A DNA stretch of 64,000 bases, taken from Campylobacter massiliensis (GTDB taxonomy: Bacteria; Campylobacterota; Campylobacteria; Campylobacterales; Campylobacteraceae). Location: the NCBI RefSeq assembly GCF_014253065.1, contig NZ_JACLZK010000002.1, positions 744,001 through 808,000 of the forward strand. Reading direction: 5' to 3'. This document shows positions 54,756 through 62,239 of the stretch, one piece after another. The notes below the pieces were generated by a model, which saw only the letters and a program-made list of their open reading frames with translations, searched no databases and was not told the DNA's origin. Every line of letters begins with the position of its first letter. Position 1 is the stretch's first letter. A program made the position numbers and the translations under genes.

Positions 54756-55780
54756 AAAGCCTTAATTGTGGTATCCCAACGCTTCTTGTTTATGTGAAAA
54801 ATCACGCCGTCGTTTATATTTATGCCGATGTCAATCATTTTCTTTTTCTTATCGTCTATCGACTTGCCGATAATTACGTCATCAGCTTTAAATGTAGCTT
54901 CTTTTATAAATTCAGGATTTCTCAAGGCGTCTATGATTTGATTTTTTAAATCATCTTTGTTAGTAAACATCTCGGGGTGTTTTTCATATAAATAATCAAT
55001 ACTGCCCCGTATGGTATCCGTTTTCAAATTTATCCTTTTAGCTAGTTTGCGCGGAATATCAAAATGCTTCACGTTCCTGGTGTCGTATTCGTTTAGCTTT
55101 TTCTTTTTGTAAATATCTCTCAAATCAAGCGCACGCCCCTGCTGCGTTATTAAATCCCGCATAGTGATCTTGCCTTGCATAAATAGCTCGGCTCTACCTT
55201 TACCAAGCGTCTTTTCTATCGTTTCGAGGCTTTGGGTTTTTAGCCAGTCATTAAACGTCATATCCTGCGGCACGTAGCCGTTCATAGACGACCTCGTGCG
55301 GTCGCTTGCGCTATCCATACCCTCTACGTCCAACTCGCCCCAGCTTTTGGTTACGGGTATTATGGTGCTACGGCAATTAAAATGAGTATTTACGCGCGGT
55401 TTGCGAAACGGGAAGTTATGCCCGATGGGCTTGTAGTCTTTATCCCACGTTAGGCCGTCGTAAGCTCTGCATAACGCAGACGTGCGAGTATCTAGCGTGG
55501 CTTGATATTTGTAGCATTTTATGACGTCATCGTTTGCTTCAAAAAAGGCTTGGCGAATTTCGCTTACTATCGCGCCCGCTCCGGTTAATGCTATCGACGT
55601 CGCGTCGCGTTTACTTTTTTGTAAAGCCTGCGCTATCCTTTGGGCTAACATCGGCGTAGTTTCACCTAGGCTCACGCCTATTTTCAGCTCGCGCTCAAGG
55701 CGTTTTTTCTGATCGGCATTTAGCCCGTTATTCCAAGCTTTGACGGTGGCACCACACCAAAGGCAATAAAACTTGCCCAC
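54743..55780 (-). CDS. Orphan phage head morphogenesis protein (Mu gpF-like), C-terminal extension possibly nuclease-like
   Basis: 345 residues from a GTG at 55780. The Mu gpF / SPP1 gp7-type domain is recognised by 'TLDTRTSALCRAYDGLTWD' (about 95-113) and 'PRVNTHFNCRSTIIPV' (about 128-143). The last ~110 residues ('FDIPRKLAKRINLKTDTIRG' to the end) look like the PBECR-type nuclease-fold extensions found on phage polyvalent proteins (tentative). The frame begins 18 bases after an in-frame TGA, close behind the dnaX stop, so the N-terminus is probably truncated. No portal, terminase or capsid gene is nearby, so this is a phage remnant or a retained domain. Codon use is AT-richer than dnaX. Confidence 0.75.
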   Translation of the reverse strand: MGKFYCLWCGATVKAWNNGLNADQKKRLERELKIGVSLGETTPMLAQRIAQALQKSKRDATSIALTGAGAIVSEIRQAFFEANDDVIKCYKYQATLDTRTSALCRAYDGLTWDKDYKPIGHNFPFRKPRVNTHFNCRSTIIPVTKSWGELDVEGMDSASDRTRSSMNGYVPQDMTFNDWLKTQSLETIEKTLGKGRAELFMQGKITMRDLITQQGRALDLRDIYKKKKLNEYDTRNVKHFDIPRKLAKRINLKTDTIRGSIDYLYEKHPEMFTNKDDLKNQIIDALRNPEFIKEATFKADDVIIGKSIDDKKKKMIDIGININDGVIFHINKKRWDTTIKALKNR

Positions 55781-55804
55781 GAATTTAGAGCCGAATCAAA
55801 CGCC

Positions 55805-58405
55805 TCAAATCTCCAAAATTTCAGGCTCTCCAAACAGTCGTTTGGCTTCTTTTAAAACCGCTTGATTTTTTACGGCCTTAGGATCGGCTTGAGTTTTTGT
55901 AGGCAAATTTGGCGCAGGATTTTGAGCGTTCAAATTTACCTCGCTTAAGGACGAGTCTTTAAAATTTTCTTCGTTTTGAAACTTCTTGCCGCTTAAATTT
56001 GTCGTATCTAAATTTTGCCTTACAGCCGCGTTTACAGGCTCGCTTGCGTCTTGCTCAAAAAGGCCGTCATCATACTCGGCCGCTTCGCTAAACATCTCGC
56101 TCACATCATCAGGATCAAACGGCGGCTCGCCAAAGGTAGCCGTTTGCGGTGCGCTGTTTTGGTTAAATTTAGCTGCGGCGCTTGGTTTTTGCTCCGTTTT
56201 TGCGGCATTTTGACTCTCTAGCCGCCTTAGTTCGTCGTCTAAAAACGCCAGATCCGCCCCCGCAGACATTCCGTCGTCGGTCTTAAATTTTAACGAATAT
56301 GCCTCGCCAAAATCGTGCGTATCGTCGCGCATACTCTCAAAATCGGGCGCAAATTTAGGCTCGGTCGATTGATTTAAATCAGCCTGCGTTTGCGAGTTTT
56401 GCGTCAAATTTGCCGCGTTTTCGTTTAAATTTAAGGGCTCGGTTTCGCCCATAGGCGAGCCGCCATTGGTTTGCGCGCTCGGAGCCGAGTCGCTTGCCGC
56501 TTGCAAAATATCCGATTGCGTTTGCGGCGTCAAATTTTCCGCTTGCTCGTCCTGCTCGCCGCTTTCAAATTCGGCGTCTAAATTTTGCTCCGAGAGCATA
56601 GCCGTCCTCCCCTCGCTACCGCCTGCAAACAAATTTCCAGTCAAATTTGAGGACTCTTGCGCTTGGGCGTTTTGATTTAAATTTTCCTCCGAACCGTTCG
56701 CGTCAAATTTAGCGCCCTCATGGTTTGACGTAGTTTCATTGCCCCCAAATTTAACCTCGCCGCCGCGTTCAACGTCCAAATTTGTAGCGCTTTCCGCCGT
56801 CAAATTTGCCGCCGCGTCCTTTTGCTCCGCACCCCCTATTTCGGGGCTTTGCTTGGGATTTATCTTTATCTTTGCGCTCTCGCCAAAAAGACTGCGCAAG
56901 ATCTGCAAAATCACCTTCGAACCCTCGCGAAGCCGTTTCTGATCATCGCCTGCCGCACTTGAGGCCAGACTCATGCAGCCGTCTGAAAACTCCAAAAACT
57001 CGATGCAGTTTTTAAAGCACTCGCCAAGATCAAAGCTGCGGTCGTAAATTTTGGCTAAAAACGCCTCATAAGCAGGGCTTGGAGTTTTCGCGGCGCCGGT
57101 TTGGCCGCCCGGCTCCTGAGGAGTCTGAGCACTCAAATTTGCCGAGCCGGTCAGTGTCTTTGCGCTTAAATTTTGCTCCAAAGCCGCGCCGTTTTGCGAG
57201 GCGAGTTTAGCCGCGTTTGTGCCCGTCAAATTTGACCCGTCCGTAGAGGGTGAAATTTGACCCGACTGCGCAGGAGCCGCAAACCTGGCCGTTTCGCTTC
57301 GTCCACCCGCAAAATTTGAAGCTACGCGCGCCTGCGAATCCGCAAATTTTTCCCTCGCGTCCACGGCTATCATCTCGTCGATCGATTTTAGATTTATCGC
57401 CTCGATCATCATAAAAAGCATCACTCCAAGCACAAATCCGCCGTCGCTGCTGACGCTTAGCATCGAGCGCGCCTGCGAGAGGATCCTAAAAAATCTCTCA
57501 TATAAAAGTAGCGAGTATTTCGGGCTTTGCGCGAGAAAATTCGCCTTGAGATTTGCCGTTATCTCGTCTATCACCATCTCGGCATCGTAGCTCTCCAGCT
57601 GCGCTACAGCCGCACTCACGGCCGATTTGTCGCCGCTCATAACAAGCGCCAAGATCTCCTCTATGCGCTGCGGATCAAGTAGCCCTAGCATCTGCGCAAC
57701 GGCACTTTGCGTGAGCTCGCCCTTGGCGTAGATGATGGCCTGATCTAGCAACGTGAGAGTATCGCGCAGCGAACCCGCGCCGCTACGAGCGAGTATCTTG
57801 AGAGCCTCTTTTTCGTGCGGGACGTTTTCGCGGTTTAGGATAAAGTCAAGATGCGCGACGACGTCCGGGCGCGAGATCTGACGAAATCTAAAATGCTGCG
57901 TGCGCGATAGCACGGTGGCCGGGAGCTTGAGCGGATCAGTCGTAGCCAGGATAAATTTGACGTAGGGCGGCGGCTCCTCGAGCGTCTTTAGCAGCGCGTT
58001 AAACGCGGGCGTGGAGAGCATATGCACCTCGTCGATGATGAAAATCTTAAAGCGCGCGATCGCCGGAGCGTACTTGGTCTGCTCGATGAGGCCCTTTATA
58101 TCGTCGATACCGCGGTGGCTGGCCGCGTCCATCTCGATGATATCGATGTGGCGGCCTTCGTTTGCGGCGATGCAGTTGGCGCACTGCTCGCAGGGCCGGC
58201 TAGTCGGGCCGTGGTCGCAAACCAGAGCCTTCGAAAATATCCTCGCGCTCGAGGTCTTGCCGCTGCCGCGAAGCCCCGAAAAAAGGTAGGCGTGGGTGAG
58301 GCGGCTCTCGTCCAGAGCGTGCGTGAGGCTGGTGCTGACGGCCTCCTGGCCTACGAGCTCGCTAAAATTTCGCGGTCTATATCTAAGCGCTAATGCTTGC
58401 AACAC
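55805..58405 (-). CDS. dnaX: DNA polymerase III subunit tau/gamma, greatly expanded by low-complexity sequence
   Basis: Clamp-loader ATPase of the replisome. The first ~350 residues are canonical: Walker A 'FSGLRGSGKTSSARI', zinc Cys in 'CDHGPTSRPCEQCANC', Walker B/sensor 'IFIIDEVHMLSTPAFNALLK', 'LEEPPPYVKFILATTDP' and 'RSGAGSLRDTLTLLDQAI'. A conserved C-terminal block is at about 445-520 and a tail 'LKEAKRLFGEPEI' ends it. Two hydrophilic Asn/Gln/Ala-rich inserts (about 365-440 and 520-840) make the protein 866 residues, well beyond the ~500 expected for Campylobacter. They are packed with AAATTTG words ('NLTG', 'NLSA', 'KFD'). GTG start at 58405 with AAGGA upstream. Confidence 0.95.
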   Translation of the reverse strand: MLQALALRYRPRNFSELVGQEAVSTSLTHALDESRLTHAYLFSGLRGSGKTSSARIFSKALVCDHGPTSRPCEQCANCIAANEGRHIDIIEMDAASHRGIDDIKGLIEQTKYAPAIARFKIFIIDEVHMLSTPAFNALLKTLEEPPPYVKFILATTDPLKLPATVLSRTQHFRFRQISRPDVVAHLDFILNRENVPHEKEALKILARSGAGSLRDTLTLLDQAIIYAKGELTQSAVAQMLGLLDPQRIEEILALVMSGDKSAVSAAVAQLESYDAEMVIDEITANLKANFLAQSPKYSLLLYERFFRILSQARSMLSVSSDGGFVLGVMLFMMIEAINLKSIDEMIAVDAREKFADSQARVASNFAGGRSETARFAAPAQSGQISPSTDGSNLTGTNAAKLASQNGAALEQNLSAKTLTGSANLSAQTPQEPGGQTGAAKTPSPAYEAFLAKIYDRSFDLGECFKNCIEFLEFSDGCMSLASSAAGDDQKRLREGSKVILQILRSLFGESAKIKINPKQSPEIGGAEQKDAAANLTAESATNLDVERGGEVKFGGNETTSNHEGAKFDANGSEENLNQNAQAQESSNLTGNLFAGGSEGRTAMLSEQNLDAEFESGEQDEQAENLTPQTQSDILQAASDSAPSAQTNGGSPMGETEPLNLNENAANLTQNSQTQADLNQSTEPKFAPDFESMRDDTHDFGEAYSLKFKTDDGMSAGADLAFLDDELRRLESQNAAKTEQKPSAAAKFNQNSAPQTATFGEPPFDPDDVSEMFSEAAEYDDGLFEQDASEPVNAAVRQNLDTTNLSGKKFQNEENFKDSSLSEVNLNAQNPAPNLPTKTQADPKAVKNQAVLKEAKRLFGEPEILEI

Positions 58406-58661
58406 GGATTTTTCCTTAAATTTAAGATGTGATATTCTACTTTTTTTTGGATAAAAATTTAATATATTATGACTCGGCGCGTCGCGGGACGGGATAAATT
58501 TAGGCTAATAAATTTGCCAGAAAGCGCGAATCTGTCGCATGCGGGTATCAGGCGAGCAAATTTTGCTTGCTCGCTATAAACTACGACGAATTTGACGCAA
58601 AATAGCCAAGTACAAATACCGTCAAATTTAGCCGCGGATATTTTGGCAATTTGGCGAAATT

Positions 58662-58670
58662 TGCTATAAT
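58662..58670 (+). promoter_or_regulatory. Extended -10 promoter of the small lipoprotein gene
   Basis: TG-C-TATAAT, exact extended -10, 33 nt upstream of the ATG at 58703. The rest of the 297-base dnaX-lipoprotein gap has no other feature except a run of eight T's at 58441-58448. Confidence 0.75.
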
Positions 58671-58702
58671 CGCGCGAAAATGAAATTCAAAAAAGGGAGA
58701 AA

Positions 58703-58813
58703 ATGAGAAAAGTTATATTATGCGCGCTTGCTTTGGTATTTGGATTATTGGCTGCGGGTTGCGAGAGGAACGACTACCAGCATCCGATGTACCGCTCTAC
58801 TAAAAATAAATAA
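58703..58813 (+). CDS. Tiny lipoprotein (36 residues)
   Basis: ATG at 58703 with AAAAGGGAGAAA upstream. Signal sequence 'RKVILCALALVFGLLAAGC' ends in the lipobox LAAG-C, followed by only about 17 mature residues ('ERNDYQHPMYRSTKNK'). The product would be a lipid-anchored peptide, similar in size to entericidin-like or colicin-lysis-like lipoproteins, but no family was recognised. The strong promoter and clean ribosome site support expression. Too short for a 60-residue cut-off. The 209 bases after it hold only AAATTT-rich spacer. Confidence 0.75.
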   Translation: MRKVILCALALVFGLLAAGCERNDYQHPMYRSTKNK

Positions 58814-59022
58814 CCTCAAATCAGGCGGTTGATCGCCGCCTTGAAATTTCAAATTTATCTCGCTGCCGCTTTGTAAAATTTAACGCACTAAAATAAAAAA
58901 GCGGCAAATTTTAGCAAACGAAGCGGATCAAATTTTGAGACAAATTTAACTCAAATTTGATCCTGGTGCTGCGCCCTAAATTTACCGCCCCAGACGCATG
59001 TGACCAAAGGGCTCAAATTTGG

Positions 59023-60123
59023 CTACAGATCGCCAAACAGCGCTTTTAGATCCTTCGCATTTTCGTCTTTGCTCTCGCCTCTAGCGCCTAGCTCGTTTAG
59101 CTCGATCTCGTGACCGGTTAGCATGCTGGCTAGCCTGATATTTATGCCGCTTTTACCGATAGCTTTGCTCTTTTGCTCAGTCACTAGGCTCACGACGGCT
59201 TTGTTGTCCTCGCCGATTTTAACCGAGCTGATGATCGCGGGCGCCATCGCTCGCGTGATGAGGATCGCAGGCTCGGCCGAATACTCGATCGCGTCGATAT
59301 TTTCGCCGTTTAGCTCCTTTGTGACGGCATTTATGCGCACGCCTTTGGTGCCCACGGTCGCGCCCACGGGATCGACGTTAGGCGAGGTGGCTACGAGCGC
59401 TACTTTAGCGCGTTCGCCCGGGATTCTAGCACTTGCAGCGATCAGCACGAGGCCGTCTTTGATCTCCGGTACTTCGGCTTTTAACAGGGCTTCGAGAAAT
59501 TTTGGCGACGTGCGGCTTAACTCGACCTTGATACCCATAGATTTGTCGATATAGACGCTTTTTATGACGGCTTTTACGACGTCGCCGGGCTTAAATTTCT
59601 CGCCTTTTATGCGGTTTTTGCGCGGCATCACGGCTCGCAACTCGTCTATCTCGATGAAGGTATTTTCCTCGCTATCTACGCGCGTGACAGAGCCAAAAAC
59701 CATATGTCCGACCATGTCTTGATACTTTTGGAAGATTTTTTCCTCCATCAAGCGCTGGATGTGGTACTCAAGCTCCTTGTGAAGCGTCTGCGCGGCGGTT
59801 CGGCCGAGATTGTCGGTAGATAGCTCGTATGTTAGCTCGTCGCCGATCTCTACGCCAGAGTCTACTTTTTTGGCTTCGCTTACGCCGAGATAATGCTCGT
59901 TATCCTCGGCCAATCGCTCGTCGCCATCCTCTACGACGGTGATTTTTTGATATAGATGAAGGGTCTTGGTCGCATTATCTATAACAGCGTCGTATTCGTA
60001 GTTTTCGCCGTAAATTTTCTTTGCGGTATTGATAATAGCTCTTATGACACGCTCTTTTACGTCTTCGATTTCGAGCCCTTTTTCATTTGCGATAGATTCT
60101 ATGATGTCCGCTATTTTTTCCAT
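59023..60123 (-). CDS. nusA: Transcription termination/antitermination protein NusA
   Basis: 366 residues: an N-terminal RNAP-binding domain ('IADIIESIANEKGLEIEDVK'), S1 domain ('MVFGSVTRVDSEENTFIEID'), KH1 ('ELSRTSPKFLEALLKAEVPE', 'RIPGERAKVALVATSPNVDP', 'GATVGTKGVRINAVTKELNG') and KH2 ('QKSKAIGKSGINIRLASML'). There is no acidic-repeat C-terminal extension, as usual for epsilonproteobacteria. ATG at 60123 with AAGGAGAAAAT upstream. Confidence 0.96.
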   Translation of the reverse strand: MEKIADIIESIANEKGLEIEDVKERVIRAIINTAKKIYGENYEYDAVIDNATKTLHLYQKITVVEDGDERLAEDNEHYLGVSEAKKVDSGVEIGDELTYELSTDNLGRTAAQTLHKELEYHIQRLMEEKIFQKYQDMVGHMVFGSVTRVDSEENTFIEIDELRAVMPRKNRIKGEKFKPGDVVKAVIKSVYIDKSMGIKVELSRTSPKFLEALLKAEVPEIKDGLVLIAASARIPGERAKVALVATSPNVDPVGATVGTKGVRINAVTKELNGENIDAIEYSAEPAILITRAMAPAIISSVKIGEDNKAVVSLVTEQKSKAIGKSGINIRLASMLTGHEIELNELGARGESKDENAKDLKALFGDL

Positions 60124-60177
60124 ATTTTCTCCTTATTTTCTGATAAATCTCTGGGGAATTTATTTGCGTAGACAGAA

Positions 60178-60183
60178 ATTATA
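60178..60183 (-). promoter_or_regulatory. nusA -10 box
   Basis: The minus strand reads TATAAT in TTTTTATATAATTTCTG, 55 nt upstream of the nusA ATG. The pseF leader lies on the other side of it in the opposite direction. Confidence 0.6.
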
Positions 60184-60268
60184 TAAAAATCAAACTTTTA
60201 ATCAACTTTAACCGTATTTTTACGCCGTTTTGGGTAAATTTAACGCAAATTTAAAGGGGCGTAAAACG

Positions 60269-60955
60269 ATGAATATATCAAATTTGGCCGTCATTACCGC
60301 AAGAGGCGGCAGCAAGCGAATACCTCGCAAAAATATCAAGGAATTTTTCGGACGTCCGATGCTCTCATACGCCGTAACGGCGGCCAAAGGCGCGGGGATA
60401 TTCGACGAGATCGCGGTCTCGACCGACGACGAAGAGATCGCTCGAGTCGCCCTAAATTTAGGCGCGAAAGTACCCTTTATGCGCTCGGCTAAGACCTCGG
60501 ACGATTTTGCCACTACGGCGGACGTTTTAAACGAAGTTTTGGACGAATACGCAAAACTAGGCGTAAAGCCCGCTACGCTTTGCTGCATTTATCCTTGCGT
60601 GCCGTTTTTAACGGGCGAGATTTTGAAAGAGGCATACCGTCAATTCGTTTCTAGCGGCGCGGATTCGCTCGTACCGGTGGTTAAATTTAGTTTTCCTATA
60701 CAGCGAGCTTTTAGGATAGAAAATAGCGGATTTTTAACCTACGCCCAGCCGCAAAACGCATCCAAACGCTCGCAAGATTTAGAACCGATGTACCACGACG
60801 TCGGGATGTTTTATTTTTATAAGACGGAGGCAAGCGCGTCCCCTAAGGTTCTGCCTTTCATCATGGACGAAAAAACCGTACAGGATATCGATACGCCCGA
60901 GGACTGGGCTACGGCGGAAATGAAATATAAAATTTTGCAAGCTCAAAATCGCTAA
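60269..60955 (+). CDS. pseF: Pseudaminic acid cytidylyltransferase
   Basis: Activates pseudaminic (or a related nonulosonic) acid with CTP. 228 residues from the ATG at 60269 (AAAGGGGCG upstream; the frame is open to 60230). CMP-sugar synthetase motifs: 'AVITARGGSKRIPRKNIK', 'GRPMLSYAV', 'AVSTDDEEIARVA', 'CIYPCVPFLTGEIL' and 'MYHDVGMFYFYKTE'. The last, with 'QDIDTPEDWATAEM', is PseF-like rather than NeuA-like. First gene of the plus-strand sugar cluster ending in pseI. Confidence 0.9.
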   Translation: MNISNLAVITARGGSKRIPRKNIKEFFGRPMLSYAVTAAKGAGIFDEIAVSTDDEEIARVALNLGAKVPFMRSAKTSDDFATTADVLNEVLDEYAKLGVKPATLCCIYPCVPFLTGEILKEAYRQFVSSGADSLVPVVKFSFPIQRAFRIENSGFLTYAQPQNASKRSQDLEPMYHDVGMFYFYKTEASASPKVLPFIMDEKTVQDIDTPEDWATAEMKYKILQAQNR

Positions 60956-61013
60956 ATTTTAAAAAGGCTCGGTTTTTGCTAGTAAAATTCGTATTAAATT
61001 TAAGGAAATAAAG

Positions 61014-61808
61014 ATGAAAAACAAAATCGGGCTTAAGCTGTGGTCTTTAAACGAAAACTATATCGCGCCCGCTCGCGAGCTTTTTAAAGAGAAAATTTAC
61101 GACTATATCGAGCTTTACGCGGTACCGGACAGCCTTGAAAAGCTTAGCCTTTGGGTTAATTTGCAAAAAGAACTAAATCTGCCCTTTGCCGTGCATGCGC
61201 CTCATTTTTCGCACGGGCTTGATTTTTCCAACAAGGACAAAAGAGAGCTAAATTTAGCCGCGGCGAAAGAAGCTTTTAAATGGAGCGAGGCGCTAAATGC
61301 GATATATACGGTATTTCATCCCGGTATCGGCGGTAACTTAAACGAGAGTATTTATCAGATAGCAAATTTATCTCGTCTCTCAAAGAGCGAATTTATAATA
61401 GAAAATAAGCCTTTTATAGTAAATTTTAAAAAAACGGGCGAGACGGGCTTTTGCATAGGTTCTAGTTACGAGAGCTTAAAACGCATAAAAGAAGAAACGG
61501 GCGTAGGGCTTTGCCTAGACGTCGGACACGCTATTTGCTCGGCAAACTATCAAAAGCTTGAAATTTACGGCTACGTAGAGCTTTTAAATAGCCTAAATCC
61601 GCTGGTTTACCACCTAAGCGACAACGTAGCAGATAGCATGTACGACGCGCATCTACACTTCGGCGAAGGGAGTTTTGATCTAGCCAAAATCGCTAAAATC
61701 CTAAATCAGGCTCTACCGCTTGCGATAGAGACAAACAAAAATAGCGAGGAAAATTTAGACGATTTTAGGCAAGACGCCGAGTTTTTTAGGAAGCTTAAGT
61801 GGAAGTAG
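61014..61808 (+). CDS. TIM-barrel sugar isomerase/epimerase-like protein
   Basis: 264 residues of the AP-endonuclease-2/xylose-isomerase-like family: 'IGLKLWSLNENYI', 'FAVHAPHFSHGLDF', 'IYTVFHPGIGGNLN', 'EFIIENKPF', 'GVGLCLDVGHAICS', 'VYHLSDN' and 'DAHLHFGEGSFDLAKI' supply the expected metal ligands (His, Glu, Asp, His). It lies between pseF and an ATP-grasp gene that overlaps its end by 10 bases. Such trios occur in nonulosonic-acid loci and probably modify the sugar; the reaction is unknown. Confidence 0.8.
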   Translation: MKNKIGLKLWSLNENYIAPARELFKEKIYDYIELYAVPDSLEKLSLWVNLQKELNLPFAVHAPHFSHGLDFSNKDKRELNLAAAKEAFKWSEALNAIYTVFHPGIGGNLNESIYQIANLSRLSKSEFIIENKPFIVNFKKTGETGFCIGSSYESLKRIKEETGVGLCLDVGHAICSANYQKLEIYGYVELLNSLNPLVYHLSDNVADSMYDAHLHFGEGSFDLAKIAKILNQALPLAIETNKNSEENLDDFRQDAEFFRKLKWK

Positions 61809-62239
61809 CTCTAGTAATAGGCGCGAGTAGCGAAAGTCTCTACGCGATAGATTTAGCGCAAGAAAGCGGGCTAAAGGTCGCGGCGTTTGACGGCGACGAA
61901 AATGCGGCAGGACTAAAGCAGGCCGATTTTAGTTTCGTTTGCGATATAAGAGATCCGCAAAATATAATAAATTTAATAACCGAACAAGGTTTTAAACCGG
62001 TTTGCGTCCTACCCGTTCCCGTAGGCAGATGCCTACTCGTCGCCGGAGCGATAAACGATTTTTACGGATTAAAAGGTCCGAACGAAAAAACATGCGACGT
62101 ATGCACGGACAAACTAGCCTTCCACTCCGCGCTAAATCCCAAAAATAAGAGAGAGAGAGAGAGAGACGAACGAGCCGATGAGGACGAATTTAAGAGATGC
62201 CGAGTGCTACCCGATGAGCAAAGCGTCAGATTCGCCTAG
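61799..62239 (+). CDS. ATP-grasp enzyme, N-terminal part (frame broken at GA tract)
   Basis: GTG start at 61799, overlapping the isomerase gene. The frame encodes a pre-ATP-grasp Rossmann domain ('VALVIGASSESLYAIDLAQE', 'FSFVCDIRDPQNI', 'VLPVPVGRCLLVAGAINDFY', 'GPNEKTCDVCTDKLAFHSAL'), then runs through the (GA)9 tract as Arg-Glu repeats and stops 70 bases later at 62239 after nonsense sequence. The rest of the protein is in the next frame. With one more GA unit or two fewer, the two parts fuse into a 397-399 residue CarB-like ATP-grasp ligase. In the state sequenced the gene is OFF. Confidence 0.85.
   Translation: MEVALVIGASSESLYAIDLAQESGLKVAAFDGDENAAGLKQADFSFVCDIRDPQNIINLITEQGFKPVCVLPVPVGRCLLVAGAINDFYGLKGPNEKTCDVCTDKLAFHSALNPKNKRERERDERADEDEFKRCRVLPDEQSVRFA
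62149..62166 (+). repeat. (GA)9 dinucleotide tract, phase-variation switch candidate
   Basis: Eighteen bases of perfect GA repeat inside the ATP-grasp reading frame, at the linker between the N-terminal domain and the ATP-binding core. The two coding frames on its sides are offset by one base in the direction corrected by +2 or -4 nucleotides, exactly what gain of one unit or loss of two would do. No other simple-sequence tract of this length was seen in the window. Confidence 0.9.

Noticed and set aside
55805-58405. Programmed frameshift in dnaX (tau/gamma)
   Set aside because: No A-rich slippery heptamer with a downstream stem was seen in the gene.
58441-58448. Run of eight T's as a phase-variable tract
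   Set aside because: It is short, intergenic, upstream of dnaX outside an obvious promoter spacer, and no frame is affected.
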